NCBI GenBank assembly: GCA_016165875.1 | Contig: JABBOT010000080.1 | Span: 7,300,759-7,364,758 of the forward strand | Reading direction: 5' to 3' | Source of the DNA: Acanthopleura granulata | Lineage: Eukaryota; Mollusca; Polyplacophora; Chitonida; Chitonidae | DNA: 64,000 bases | Part shown: in pieces, positions 32,158 to 44,571 of the stretch | How the letters are laid out: every line of letters begins with the position of its first letter | How positions within the stretch are numbered: position 1 is the first letter of the stretch | The notes under the pieces: generated by a model | Told to the model about the DNA's origin: nothing | The model's input: only the letters and a program-made list of their open reading frames with translations | Databases searched by the model: none | Made by a program: the position numbers and the translations under genes

Positions 32158-33560
32158 AGTAAGATTTCAGTTTGAAACATAGACTGAGTCTGTTAGTGTA
32201 GGAAAACGCCCGAGAGCTAGCATCAAAGGTTTGTGTCACAAACTGTTGGCCATTTATAAATCTAACATCATCGACGTTATCATGCAGTGTATCTGGCCTA
32301 TTGGCAAAAAGCTTGGATCTTGGTCTTTTTATCAGCGTGAATAGTCTTATAGATTTACAGACAAAACCTACGCAGAAAATGTCAAGTCTTTCTGAATGTG
32401 AGAATTTTTTGTTGCATCAATATTGAATTCTTAACGTTGACTTTTGTCATTGATGTTGGATTTGTTTGTTTCATGGGTTTCCCAAAAGCATCACAGAAAA
32501 AACAACATAATTTTAATTAAAAGTAAATCATTTGTGAGATATTGGCCCTTTTGAACTTATACACCACATAAGGCTTATCGCTGTGTTGATCTGTTTACTA
32601 AGATAACTATTAAAATATTAGTAAGCACTTTGCATGCTGGGAATGTGTGATCCGGTTTAATCATTAAATGTTTTTTTGTTACAAGCTGGTTGCTGAAGGA
32701 TTGTGAAATACAGTTATAATTGCACAATGGTTTTAATTTGCAAAATACATCCCTAATCTTAATCATTTTCAGCATTTCCCCCCAAAAGCTCATTAGTAAA
32801 TAACGAAGACAAAATTGACAAAATGCAATCAAACACAGGTAGAATGGACGCCTGTTTTATCATTTTATCCGGTAAATACCTCTAAGATAATTAACAGTAC
32901 ATAAATTCTTGTTCCGTTGTTTAGTGTTTCTCGTTCCCCTGCGTTGTGCCTCGATTCAAAACCAATAAGATATATAAAGAGAATAAACCTGTGAAACAAA
33001 AAGGCGGTGGTAGTAGGGTGAGAGACATTGCTTGTTTAAAAATATCGAAAAGTTTTCCATGGACAGTTCAGGCTTCCTGCTTGGTATGACAAGATTAAGA
33101 CGCGACACGTTCGGAAATATCCAAAAATGAATCAGAATTTCTAGTTAACCATAAAACGCATAGTCTAATCTCCATTTTGGTACGTAGGACTAGGTGCTCT
33201 GGATCTGTGTTACAGCGACCGAATCGTGTTTTTATACGATGAAATCGAAAAACATTTGCTTTATGATCCGCTAAGGTTAAGGGGTGCATTTTCCTTTAGT
33301 AATATGAGACTTGTGTTTTCTATTCAAAGACAGTTACTTGAATGTGTCTGATCATGTCTCCATTTTTAATGACGTTTTGAAACATAAATATTAGGCAACG
33401 CTCTCTTTAGTTTCTTATAATGAGACAAGGTGGACTGTAGGGTCATACGCAGTCATCAGACGAGGGGATAGTAATTCAGACAGGCTCAAGGTTTGGATTT
33501 ACATTTCAACAAACAGCTATCCTGGGTGTCATAATTAGTGTATTGCCACGTGTGATCTCT

Positions 33561-34239
33561 GAAACAAACTAACTTATCACACACCGAAACCATTTCAATT
33601 ACAAATTTTTAAAAGACAGCTCATGACTGAGGTACTGTTCATTAAAAAGATTCCAAAATTCTCTATTGACTGTAAAAGCCTGTTTGAAATTGTATGAATT
33701 CGTTGCTGAATTGTCTTTATTTGAAGTGTGAAGTATTCAGCTGTCGACTGAGAATCTGGAGGTATCCATGCTTTTAGACTGATGAGTGATTGGAGATATC
33801 AGCTGTTTATGAGCTCTGACGTAAATGTTCTGATCTCTCTGTCAATGTAATAACTTGTAATAACATAGGGACAGCACACTGTTTTAATCATAACAAGTAC
33901 ATGTGTGAACAACACTGCAAAGCATTTCCGGACCATTGTGTTGTAGCAAAGTAAGTTTTTTGATCATTTTATGTTATAAATTGGCATATATACTGAAGTT
34001 GCAAAGACAACCCAGGCAGCTTACTATAGTCTCAGGCGACAAGAATGTTCCACGCTCAGAACAATTAAGTCACAGCTCAGACAGGGTGGCAGCACTTCGT
34101 GCTAGGCGACAGAGCACGATCAGATGCCAGTTTGCGCTGTCGTAGTAGCTGTTAGAAAGACTACTTTACGGAAATAAACATGATATTATCCAACCATTTG
34201 GGCAAATTTAACTTAGACCATGAGCTGTCTTTCACTTTA
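33561..34239. other. Spacer; possible small exon near 34039-34148
   Basis: After a ctatagtctcag acceptor-like site the frame GDKNVPRSEQLSHSSDRVAA continues to paired stops (TAG TAG). It is Arg and Ser-rich. No homolog in the other units was found, so support is weak. Confidence 0.2.
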
Positions 34240-35310
34240 AACTCAGTACCCACATGTACCCTTGTCTTTACGTAATTGTCCTTATACTTTTGTCATTTTT
34301 CTTTTATGGGCAAATGCATTTTGCGGAATGTTATGAGGCTTTTGCACTAACGCGGTGCATATTGTCTTGCTTGCACGTTTTATATCAACGATATGTTTGG
34401 TTTATTTCCCTGTGGTTTTCAAGGCCCGATGGGATATTCAACAAAATTTTTAGCTCAGTTCCAAAATTCATTATTTGGGAATGCTCTCGTAAATGCGTAA
34501 ACAGTATATCTTGATGTTATTGTGTATACATGTGTTAAATGTGATGACAACGTAGCACTTTGAGTAATTCTAGACAATGCAGGAAAAAACTGCACTTGAC
34601 ATCATTGTATTTTGTTCACCTAATTCTGCTTAAACCACGGTGCTAGGGGGCGTTTACCTTGTTACTTCTTAAACGCTTGAATGAACAGTTATAAATCCTA
34701 ACTAAATAAAACCCCAGCTGGGGTAAATTGACAAGACGCCGGATTTCACCAGTAACGCGTGACCATTTGCCAACTATCACAGCGTCGTCTCTGTTCTGGC
34801 TTTACTGTCTGTGCTGTAGTCTTTACATTCTTTCGAAAATGATATAATTTGAGAAAACGGTTGAAATGATGTCTTTCGCTATAGCACTCGCCAGCTTCAA
34901 TATCATATTATCCAGTGATGAAGGTTTACCTCAGGCTTTTTGCTCAGTCCAGAAGAACCCAGTGGATTCCAGCTTCTCTTTATCCCTTATATATCAAGCT
35001 TGATCCTGTACTTGATATGTTGATGCCAATTTGTTCCATGTACCAGTCTGTGAAGCACCTTGCTGACGAAGCCGAAATCACCTGCTCTGTGCTGTTCAGA
35101 GCTGCACAAAATCGCCCAGTTATACATGTATGCAACAATCGAATAGCATTCCACTGTCATCCCGCCTTAGAGATAAATCAGCCAGCTCGCCATTAAAAGA
35201 CACCAACAGTGCCTGATAGACTAATTATCGACTTAGATCAGGCCACAGGTGTCGCTAATTGATCTCCGCGGAGTCGGCTTTGGTACAAAACAAGCTGGGA
35301 CTCCAGCCGG
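34240..35310. repeat. Segmental repeat part S, unit 3 copy
   Basis: Homologous to 20341-21060, with roughly 350 bp of extra sequence here. Inside the extra sequence a short segment (34715-34820) belongs to a dispersed repeat also found at 54290-54390. This is the right edge of the unit 3 homology. Confidence 0.7.
34915..35196 (+). CDS. 93-codon ORF in part S
   Basis: Starts MKVYLRLFAQSRRTQW and ends ALEINQPARH*. About 30 codons (EITCSVLF...PVIHV...IAFHCHP) match a unit 1 frame with a single 3-bp indel and several synonymous differences (cca/cct, gtt/gtg, cac/cat), which hints at past coding. Upstream, unit 1 carries a frameshifting insertion of about 10 bp. No signal or domain is recognised. 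An internal exon reading is as likely as a complete small protein. Confidence 0.25.
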   Translation: MMKVYLRLFAQSRRTQWIPASLYPLYIKLDPVLDMLMPICSMYQSVKHLADEAEITCSVLFRAAQNRPVIHVCNNRIAFHCHPALEINQPARH

Positions 35311-36954
35311 GTTAAACAAGGAGGAAGAACTACTCTCCACTACGAACAGCCTTATCCAGAAGCAACGGTTTTAGTTCTGTGACAAGGGGTGAACCAACCT
35401 CTTCACAGTAGGGTTGCAGACAGGCTGTTGTATAATTGAATTCCATACGACAGGGCAGTAACAGTAAATTGCTTACAACGGAGAAACTTGCTGATTTTTA
35501 ATTAACATCTAAGCAACAGAAACTGGACCGGTTCGAGGGTGCGCAAACGCAAAATGGATGTAAATGAATAATTACGGTTTTACACCAATCGCAATGTTTC
35601 ACCCATAACATGCATACATAGCTTTATCCAGCAAAGCCAGATCTTTAGCTGTAAGTCTTAACTCTATTTAAGTAATGAAATGCTGGTTTTCTCTGAATTA
35701 CAGTTATAAAAATAACAACAGATCGTGTATAACATAACCTAGTTTTGACCGCCACACTGAGGTACACCGACTATAACAGGCCATATGAACAGGCCTGCAA
35801 TATGGCTGACTGGCTCTTGTTCTAATAGTGTGATGGTGTCACGTGCGCGCCGAAAGTGTCTCTATGGATTTTAGATCAGGTGACGAGAGATGCCAACTCA
35901 CGGATGACAAGCGGCCTTAGCCAAAAACGAAGACTTCACTGTAAGTTTTTAAGTGTGTCGAAACATTGTAGTCCCTAAAAACTTGCACTTCGCGGAGTAT
36001 GGGAGTCTGGTCGCAGTTGTAGATGATGAATCCTCAATCCTTAGAGGCAAATTTTCTCCTAGGTCGAGACTTCGTTTGTATTGTATTGTGTCCCCATTTT
36101 GATATGTCATATGTCTGGCTTTCGTATGTCGGGAACCAGGCAGACAACGCGTAGAGAAGTAAAGAGCCGTGAGATAAGAACTGATATACCACACTTTTCC
36201 AGCATCCTGTTGAACAGTAATCGTGCCTCAGCCTTTATTTGTTTATAATGTTTCGACCTCTTTTTCTCTTAGATCTATCTTTGTCACCTGTAGAGAACGT
36301 TTGCCGGAAACAAGGCATCTTCGAACGAAGGATATATGGGTTCAACCAGCTCGAATAATAAGGACATTACATCAATAATTATTTGTCAGATTGAAATTGA
36401 AGTTCAAAATTAATACCGTTTATATGATTTGGCCATTTTTCACTGAAAACATTTTATTTACATTTGAAAATAAGACCGAGCCCACTTTTTTGAGGGGACA
36501 ATGTCCATTCAACACACACAAGTCTAGATTAGGCCATTCTCGACGTAAACCCAAAGACAGATGACGGTCATGATTGGATGAATCCAATGGTGAAACGTGA
36601 ACTGAGAGGAGTATAGATTTTTTAAAATCTGGAAAAAAATAAAGGTAACATGATAATCAAAACAAATCGATATAAAATTTACAAAAATATTAGCAACTTT
36701 TTGTGAGTGCGTGTTACATGCGTATTTAAGGTTTATCAGCGCCCTTTCCATCACAAGAACAATGACCTTAAGTCAATCTTCAGCTTTCATGTTGCTTTAA
36801 CTACTCTACTTTAAAATGAGGTTTCAGCTAATGTCACAGAAATAGCCATGGGACATTTGATATTCAAAGTAAAAGACTTCCTTTTAACATTTTCTCCTCA
36901 CATTCTACAGATGAGGATAAATCTCCTGCAGTTTCAAGTGCAAAAATGATTTCA
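35311..36954. other. 1.6 kb without a supported gene
   Basis: Short ORFs on the minus strand at 35949-36194 and 36524-36754 have no supporting context. No repeat is noted. Confidence 0.4.
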
Positions 36955-37790
36955 ATTCTACTCTCATCATTGTCTGAAATGCGTCTCATTAATATTGCCA
37001 TCGTGTTAATGGGTTGTCTCTAAAATTTCAAGCACGACGCTTATATATATATGCCTGTACATATAAGTGACATTGCGTGACGACATATAGAACACGGGCC
37101 CAGAGAAAAAGTTCACAGTTTCCAAAAGTAGCCATAAAACGTTTAAAGCGGGATCACACTTAAAATGAGGCATGACATTCAACATTCTTTTCTATTTACC
37201 ACAGTCTGTCAAGACGCTGTTTTCCAATATCAGCGCTTTATTGACGTTCTGTCTTGGATCACCATACCCCTTAAGACAGCTGAGAGTCCTTTGTGGGCTT
37301 TTGTGATTCTATTGATTCTTGGATATTGGCCGGTCTGTACCCTCCTTAGTTGGTGTCGGGTTAAGAGTGGTTTTTATAAATAACTTTTACCAGTCATTCC
37401 CAAGTGAAATATCTCAGATATCACACAGAGATATTAAAAACGCCGGGTGGGAGTTAGGTGGAGCCTACTGGACAACTTGCATCGTTGAGCAAACTACCAT
37501 GGATGATGCCCTAGGCATATTAATTCACCTTCCACACCCAACTGTCGTCATGAATTATGCAAGCTGAATCGTATGGGCTAAAAGATCCATTCTTCAGCAT
37601 TATCCAGTTTCATATGGCGATAAAGCAAGGCAGGTTAATCATTAATGACGAAATAAAAGCGGAATGTAAGCAACACATCATGCTCTGCATCTATCAGACA
37701 CTCACCAGTTATATTACACCACTGAATGTACACCAAACCCCAAACTCTCCACGTAAGCCAGAGATAAGAAACACGCAGACGCAAAATGCA
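36955..37790. repeat. Second segmental duplication, copy T1
   Basis: Aligns in order with 40310-41270: tgacattgcgtgacgac/tgacatttcgtgacgat, aagcgggatcacac, accacagtctgtc, tcccaagtgaaat, gaattatgcaagc and caccactg.a.tgtacacca. The two copies lie about 3.36 kb apart and are clearly diverged. In T1 the frame TTMDDALGILIHLPHP up to MNYAS* (ORF 37319-37567) matches T2 over about 25 codons. Confidence 0.75.
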
Positions 37791-37854
37791 GTTATTTAGT
37801 CTCATGGCATTACAAAAGAAAACATGCTTTATTTTAAAAACTGTGTGCATAGAT

Positions 37855-37950
37855 CGATCTCAGTGTTGGGATTGGGGGAAACGGATTCTCGGACGAACCA
37901 CCGACATTTGGTAAGAAACTGACGATCTTTTTCCTCATTAAACACACAAA
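37855..37950. repeat. Dispersed repeat fragment (accaccgacatttggtaag family)
   Basis: gacgaaccaccgacatttgg followed by taagaaactgacgatctttt is shared, with changes, with 41515-41590 and 53590-53690. Three scattered copies suggest an interspersed element of unknown type; the ends are not defined. Confidence 0.5.
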
Positions 37951-38479
37951 ACAGTCTCAATGCGGATCACACAATGGCCAAAGGCACGTTATCTGCAACA
38001 ATCTTCAGACAAAATGATCTCGTAACGAATTTCTTTCATTTTTGGATTTCAGATAAACAATGGTCTCCTCTCTCCTTGATCCTCAGGCATGTGGGCTCAT
38101 TTCTTCATATTTCACAAGGCATGTATGGGATGGAGCAAATAATAACCTTCCGGGCTATATTCCGAAAATTCGCAACAGCTGCGATACCCCTTGTATAGGA
38201 TTTCGTGTGGACTAGCACACAGGTCCTTATTCAGTGCATGACCCATATGAATGTTCAAAAGAGACGAAAACATGAACATGGATCACCTATGGTGTATATT
38301 GTCGTAATAAAGCTATAAATGACTATGTTACACATACTTAATAAATAGATTTGCACTGGAGTTTGGTTTTTTCTTATCACAAATGTGTTCAACCAGGATT
38401 TTGATCATTTGTGTATTTTTAATATATTCATATATATTATAATAATTCAGAATAAATGCACATGTTTGAATAGAAACAA
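37951..38479. other. No supported gene
   Basis: A 74-codon ORF at 37974-38198 is unsupported. AT-rich DNA leads into a SINE. Confidence 0.35.
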
Positions 38480-38618
38480 GTCCAGCTCATGCTGGCTTCC
38501 TCTCCGGTCGTAGGTGGGAAGGTGTGCACGGTTTCCTCCCACCATAATGCTGATCGCCGTCGTATAAGTGAAATATTCTTGAGTACGGCGTGAAACACCA
38601 ATCAAATAAATCAAATAA
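38480..38618 (+). mobile_element. tRNA-derived SINE, internally deleted
   Basis: From agtccagctcatgctggctt, just after the B-box region, it runs to the gtcgtaggtgggaaggtgtg block, skips the gcaacctgcggatggtcgtg part, and resumes at cggtttcctcccaccataat to a caatcaaataaatcaaataa tail. Confidence 0.87.
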
Positions 38619-38639
38619 TTGAACAGAAACAACTAATTT

Positions 38640-38840
38640 ACACTCAGATACATTTATTAGACATGCCTCACATCCTTATTTAGAACACCATTATGCAAAG
38701 AAAATATATCCCAGATGTAGTAACCACCATACAAAAATATTTTCAAATAATCTTTCCTCTTGAGTGAGTGAAATCAATATTAAAGACTATATCTGCAAAT
38801 AAATGTTCACGCCCTTTCATCTGATTTTGGCATTGTTTTT
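38640..38840. repeat. Dispersed repeat shared with 61665-61870
   Basis: Matches include atttattaGacatg, cacatcctta/ctca, ataatattattacac/accattatgcaaag-type words, aaatatctaccacacaaaaat-like words, and ctttcatctga at the right end. It lies directly after a SINE tail here. The type is unknown. Confidence 0.6.
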
Positions 38841-39692
38841 ATATTTCCTTCTCCTTTAATGATAAAATGCCGGTGATAAAGAATATGATGTGGAAATTCT
38901 GGCCGACCGGCCAACCCGCTGACAAACAGAACGACCGATTAATGGAAGTCCTCAGTCCCGGCTGAACAGAATTACATCAGTACATTTACATCATGTAGAG
39001 AATGGAAAACAAAAGAATAATCAATCAAAATCAGTTTGCACCGATTATTGTCAAAAATGTTGAAATAACAGCACTAACAGAAAAATTGCAGTAGGGAAAA
39101 ATCCCTTGTGTTCTGTAACAAGTCAATAATTATCAGATATTGAATGGACGTGGAAGACTGTGCTAATGAGGCTTCAGTCCAGCCGTTTGACAGAAGATTG
39201 ATAAGTAAATGCGCAATTATGCCTTAAGGCCACTTCGGCAATCTTGAGCCTGCAGCCATGTCGCGGAAAGAACAGGATTAACCATGAGATATAACTTTGA
39301 TAAAGAAACGGACGAATTTGTCCAATAAGTAAACGCAAGGCTCCAAGTAGGGTCCCTTATTTACCGACTGTTTGTGCCTGCCTGTGCAAAATTCGTCGCA
39401 CAGAAAGGCATCGCTATTTCTGCCTTACGGGCCAATTATCTTCGATGCTGGCGTCGTCAGACAGCTGTATAGCGCAGCTTCTTCCAATAATCGGATTCGA
39501 GGATTTTCGTTTTTTTAACAAGTCTGCAGACTTGACATAATGGCATTTTCCTTTCCAATATGCATAACGGCTGCCTGTGACGACAATAGAGATGTGGACC
39601 CGATTACAGAGATAGTCCCACGGGCAGTCACGTGTCGTGCCTCGATACAATTTAAATACAGGCACGGAAATGGTTACCACGGGCTATATATA
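38841..39692. other. No supported gene
   Basis: ORFs at 39414-39680 (minus) and 39540-39800 (plus) overlap each other and the next SINE. The short string gctggcgtcgtcagacagc at 39441-39460 recurs at 42876-42894, a small dispersed match whose origin I cannot tell. Confidence 0.35.
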
Positions 39693-39875
39693 GAGTGCCT
39701 CTCGCCAATGCGATCGCTGAGAGTTCAAACCCAGACCACGCTGGCTTACTCTCCTGCCGTACGTGAGAAGATCTTTCAGCAACCTGCGGATGATCGTTGA
39801 TTTCGCCCCCAGCTCTGTCCCACCATAATGCTGGAATCCGTCGTATAAGTAAAATATTCTTGATATGTACGGCGT
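39693..39875 (+). mobile_element. tRNA-derived SINE, 3'-truncated
   Basis: Contains the B-box region (gagttcaaaccc) and the gcaacctgcggatgatcgtt, ccaccataatgctgg and gtataagtaaaatattcttg blocks, but stops at tacggcgt, so the AAAT tail is missing. This is unusual here, since most copies lack the 5' head instead. Confidence 0.85.
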
Positions 39876-40309
39876 CCGGCCCAGTATGATTTTATTATTA
39901 ATTGTTGCATGATGAGTACATTCTCACAAATGACAAACAAAATGTTGCTTCTAAATAATAAGTGTATGAAATGTGGTTTGGCCATCGCCTCCTCTGGGAA
40001 TTAAAGTGGTTGCCTGGGCACAACATCCAGATACGTATATGTCTTTTTCGAGCCTTCAGATTTGCATTTCGGGCACAATACTCACCATTGGCCTTAGGAG
40101 GAAAACTTGAAGCCCACGGTATCCAGAATTCGCTTTAAGCTTTTTTTCCATGTGCGGAAATTTCTCTTCAAGTTTTCAAAATAAAAAGGGCTTCGATCCT
40201 GCTTGTAGCATAGTACAAAAATTCAGTGTTGAACAGTGCAAATAAAGGCAGAGACTATATAATTTATTCATATCAACTCTCTTACATGTAATCGTTCATT
40301 TTCTTTGTA
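39876..40309. other. No recognisable feature
   Basis: AT-rich spacer before T2. No ORF is supported. Confidence 0.4.
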
Positions 40310-41270
40310 TTGGCTAAGTGGATTGATTCGAATGCTGCTAAAGGCGTTGTATGCGTATACATGGATACAAAAGTGACATTTCGTGACGATAAATAGTGCT
40401 CAGTCTCAACAAAATCACAGGTTCGAAAGCCAAGGATAGATCCTTTAAGCGGGTATCACACAAAAAGTAAGGCGTCCATCTGTACCTTTTCCTTTCACCA
40501 CAATCCGTCTAGACGTTGTTATCCGATATCATTGGTTCATTTAGCATTCTGTACCAAAACATCAGAGCTCTTCAAACAGCAGTGGAATATTGAGAGTCTT
40601 TCAGGCTTCTGGACTCTCATCTACCACCCAAATTCTATTTATTCTTGGACATTGACCGGCGTACAAAGTACTTGATCGGTGTTGATTTATGAATGGTTTG
40701 TATAAACGGGACGGGCTTAAAGGTTGGGTCTTCAATATACCCACTGTTACCAGCTATCCTTTCTTTTTTGAAGCCGTTCCCAAGCGAATTATCCCAGATA
40801 CTACAGAGAGCGGTATACGAGAGTGAGGGTATCCCAGTGCACTTTCAATATATTTCTCATGGTAACAAACATTAGGCTGTGTTTATATAAGTCAGGGAAG
40901 ACTTTCTATATGCATTTCCACTTTGACCATTACACTTAACTGACATGGATGGAGACTGGGTGGAGTTTGGTGGGCAGTATGCATAGTGGAAAACAAACTG
41001 CCGTCTACAACGCTTTAAGCGTATTAATTCGTCTTCCAAATCCAGCAACTTACGCCATGAATTATGCAGACCCCATCCTATAGGCAAAAGCACCGTTCTT
41101 AAGCATTATCTATTTTCAAATGATGATAACAACAGGCACGATACTTATTAATGACAAAAGTTATCGCCAAATCAAAGCAACATCTCATTTTTTACTATCT
41201 GTCGTATACTTTTCAGATTTAATGCACCACTGCCAGTACACCAAAGCAAAGATAACAAATATAATACTGA
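40310..41270. repeat. Second segmental duplication, copy T2
   Basis: Homologous to 36955-37790, with an extra piece of about 100 bp near 40840-40940. The frame KQTAVYNALSVLIRLPNP to MNYADPIL* (40991-41083) aligns without indels with T1. Just downstream, 41395-41470 repeats atgataac.gacatgat..acttattaatg, so a third partial copy may exist. Confidence 0.75.
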
Positions 41271-41514
41271 TGTATGACATAATATTCTTGCAACCACGAA
41301 TCTGCAAATGTATTTGTGGGAGCACCTTGAGGTGAAGGCTAACAGTTCAAAAAAGTGGGAAAGTTAGACTACTGCCATATTAAAATAATGAAGTAGCACA
41401 AGTACAGTATTACCATTTACTCTTATGATAACGGACATGATAGGACTTATTAATGTTTCATACCGTCACAAAAATGTGCCAGTTATATGACCGCAGTTAA
41501 CTTTATGGCTGTAG

Positions 41515-41590
41515 GAATCTGTAAGCCAACAGCCTTTGGCAAATAACTGCACAACTTTCTCACATAAAAGGCGCATAGCTGTCTATGCTA
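41515..41590. repeat. Dispersed repeat fragment, second copy
   Basis: gtaagccaacagcctttggc, then aaataactgcacaactttct, then cacata corresponds to the family at 37855-37950 and 53590-53690. Confidence 0.45.
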
Positions 41591-42240
41591 TGCTATAGTG
41601 TATACCCCATCCCAATCTAGAGCAAGTCATCTACAAATAGTCCTAAACAATGCAATAAAAATTCTTCTCTTCTTCTGAATTCCAACGTACTGAACAACGT
41701 AACCTCCCTCTCTTTTACATGTATTCCCGTGTCACGCAAGTATCTTTAGTTACGTTGCGGATTTGCTTTACATGCAATTTTTCACGTTTTATATAATAGT
41801 TAAGTGAACCTGATCACCATTAGACATGGTCTGCTTTACTACAACAAAAAAGATATATGGAACACAAGGCGCCTACCTTCTCGACTGCTATCCCTCCATG
41901 CGAATCCGCAATAACTGTGAGATTCCTTTTAGTATTTCTTGTTCTGAGATCTTGTGCACGGAGATCTGTCGCTAAGTAAATATTACATGTGTAAAAAACA
42001 TGATGTGTTAAAAGATATGATCTAAAACAATGGCAAACCGACAAACTAACTGAAAGGCACAACGAACCATTTACGGACTGTTTTAATTGCCGTAGATTAT
42101 GGTGACTGAATTATCAATCAATTAAAACCATTGTGGACCAGTTTTTGTCTTAAATGCGACAAAAATTTTTTCAAAATTCCCAGTCCCTACTACATAATTA
42201 CTAAATACTCAGTGAGTACAACCGAAAAAGAAATCTACTT
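41591..42240. other. No supported gene
   Basis: A minus ORF of 80 codons (41820-42062) has no support. Nothing else is seen. Confidence 0.4.
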
Positions 42241-42515
42241 AGTTTATTTATTTATTTATTTCACTGATGTTTCATGCCGTACTCAAGAATATTTCGCTTA
42301 TACGACGACGTCCAGCACTATGGTGGCAGGAAACCAGGCAGAGCCCAGAGGAAACCCATGACCATCCGCAGGTAACTGGCGCATCTTCCCACGTATGGTC
42401 GGAGAGTAAGCCAGCGTGAACTGTGCTTGACTTCACGGCGATCGCATTGGCGAGAGGCACCTGGGTCATAACGCAGAACTAGCGGGCTAACTCCCCTCGG
42501 CCACGGATGGCCGAG
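42241..42515 (-). mobile_element. tRNA-derived SINE, almost full length
   Basis: On the minus strand: gccatccgtggccgagggga, gttagcccgctagttctgcg (A-box side), ccaatgcgatcgccgtgaag with a B-box-like sequence, the full body, and an (AAAT)n tail. The last tail bases abut ctacttagt. ORFs of 65-84 codons overlapping it are repeat-derived. Confidence 0.9.
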
Positions 42516-44571
42516 GCGGACGTATTTGTTCATTGCGTGAATGTTTCTATTGTTGTCGTTGTCGAGTTTCACTCTTCAGCTAACACTAGTTTTGTCTAAT
42601 GAAGTCACTTACTTCTCTGCTGGCCATTAAGGAATCTCCCTTTGCACGGTTTGGCTGTTTGTGTATGCCCCTTTACAATTAGTCCTACAGAAAGACAACA
42701 TCGTTTTTACAGGTCCATTTATCATCAAAGCTGACATGTCTGGTGTCTTCGCCATGATTTTCCAGTTCCAGCACTTTGATGACATGGACTTGCTCTGTCA
42801 AAAGAATATATCATATACATTCCAAAGGACTCCTCGACGTAAAATCCAAGCACACATAAATACACATATTGAAGCTGGCGTCGTCAGACAGCGGCACATA
42901 ACCTTCCTCCACCGGGATTACTAGTTTTTGAAAGTGTGCTCTTTTGACACAAGCCCATTTTTCTCTTTCATTACGACATCTATGGTAACAGTCAGTAACG
43001 GCTACAGGACGGCTTTGTCATTTAGACATGTAGGCCCATATAGACAGTCACGTGACTTCCCTCGGTCGCGTGATTAGTCACGTATTGTGACCGTAATAAC
43101 CGAGAAGAAAAAATCATGTTTTTGAGCACAAACATTGGAACTGCTATCATGAACAGAAGGTACAAAGATGGCATGAATAAAAAACAATAGGATGTAAACG
43201 AGTATGTTTTCAGTAACACAGGTAAAAACAGTAATTTCCTTATGTACAGGAGTACATATCTATGCTCGAAATCAGCCCCAACGATATAGTTCTATTCATG
43301 AGATTATTGCGCTTGTTTACGTGGTTTGTTTTCTGTAAAATTTGTATGCACTGCAGAAAAATTCGATGTAATGACATACAGTATGGAATGGTCATAACGT
43401 TATTAATCAGAGATAATTTCTCAGTAGTCTACTATTACAGTCGCCTTAGTCTGCCCAAGATGTCACCAATGGTGTTTAGATGGGAGGACTGGCAAACACT
43501 GACATTCGACTAGAAGACTAGTGTACTGTCGCTCTTTAAGCCTGCCACGAGAAAGCCACCACCAAACGAAGATGCTGCGATGATTCACCTATACTGTATT
43601 TGAATGTGCTTAAAATGTTGGACGACAGTAACCAATTATATATCAGTCTCTTCTGTGGGCCAAAAAAGGCCACAGTCGGATGCTAGTGCACAAAATGCTG
43701 AGATCACCTGGCTCGGATTCCAGTTGAATGTCTTTTAAATGAAAGTAAATGTATTCAGAAACGCACCTAAATACGCCTGTAATATAAGGCAATTTCTCCA
43801 ACGTGTGACAGTTACCTTTGAAACAGTCATTAGTTGATTGCATATGAGTTTGACCGATCCAAAGTCATAGACAGATCGTTTGAATGTCATTCCTGGTATG
43901 AGACACGTCAAATTGAGTCAGATGAGATGGATGGCGCTCTTAAATGAAGTCAGTTGCTTTCCCAAGCCCTAGACGGCCGACTGTGTTTTCGACGGTTAGC
44001 CCCTAGGGCACGATCAACCACATCCACAACAGCTGCCTGTTGTCGAGATTTGCATTGGTTATCATCATTCTTACATAATTCATAGGGCAGAGTGATTTAA
44101 TTTCTGTCTACGCAGATCACAAAGTAGCTTTTAATAACAAATACTTATCCGATGAGAGCGTGGTCATTACCCTGATCAGTGGCCTTAGACTGACGGAAAG
44201 GGAACAGCTGATGTAGAGAACTGACACGGAAGAGGGGGAAGGGGGGGTGCTTGGGTTGCCAGGTTGGAACACATTACCAACTCAAGAATGACTTCAGGAT
44301 ATTGTATACATGCCACACACAAAACTGTTCGTATTTTCTGGGTTTCTACTGGCCTTGCTACCCATGGGCAATTAACCTGTGAATCATAGAAGCTTCACAG
44401 CGTTCTATAACAGACAATGTCCTTGGATCGGGATAATTGTATAGTCGGTTATCAGGAATGTCTGAAGGCCAATCTACAGAACATCATGTTGTGGAACTAT
44501 TTTGCTTACGTTAATGGCTATAGTGGTTTTATCTGCATATCGTGCTGGGGAGGCTGGACCAAGGCTGACTT
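42516..44571. other. 2 kb without a supported gene; possible exon near 42690
   Basis: A plus ORF (42661-42924) includes a stretch after a ccctttacaattagtcctacag acceptor-like site (near 42688) with words FTGPFIIKADMSGVFAMIF and FDDMDLLCQ, which look protein-like. No second copy and no donor are clear. Other ORFs (43262-43513, 43643-43843, 44417-44671) are unsupported. Confidence 0.25.

Larger units (their letters stand above)
29791..33560. repeat. Segmental repeat part R, unit 3 copy
   Basis: Collinear with parts R of units 1 and 2 from cattccctgggcat through attatattgacgcagtata, the minisatellite, the conserved 34-codon frame, the terminal exon and the final ttgccacgtgtgatctctga (also at 20200-20220). 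It is more diverged from unit 2 than unit 2 copies a and b are from each other, so the three-unit array is older than the tandem duplication. Confidence 0.85.

Noticed and set aside
34254..34514. 86-codon ORF with a signal-like hydrophobic start as a secreted protein
   Set aside because: The homologous DNA of unit 1 (about 20341-20560) has no ATG or open frame there.
42241..42572. Overlapping minus ORFs of 65 and 84 codons
   Set aside because: Both lie in an almost full-length SINE.
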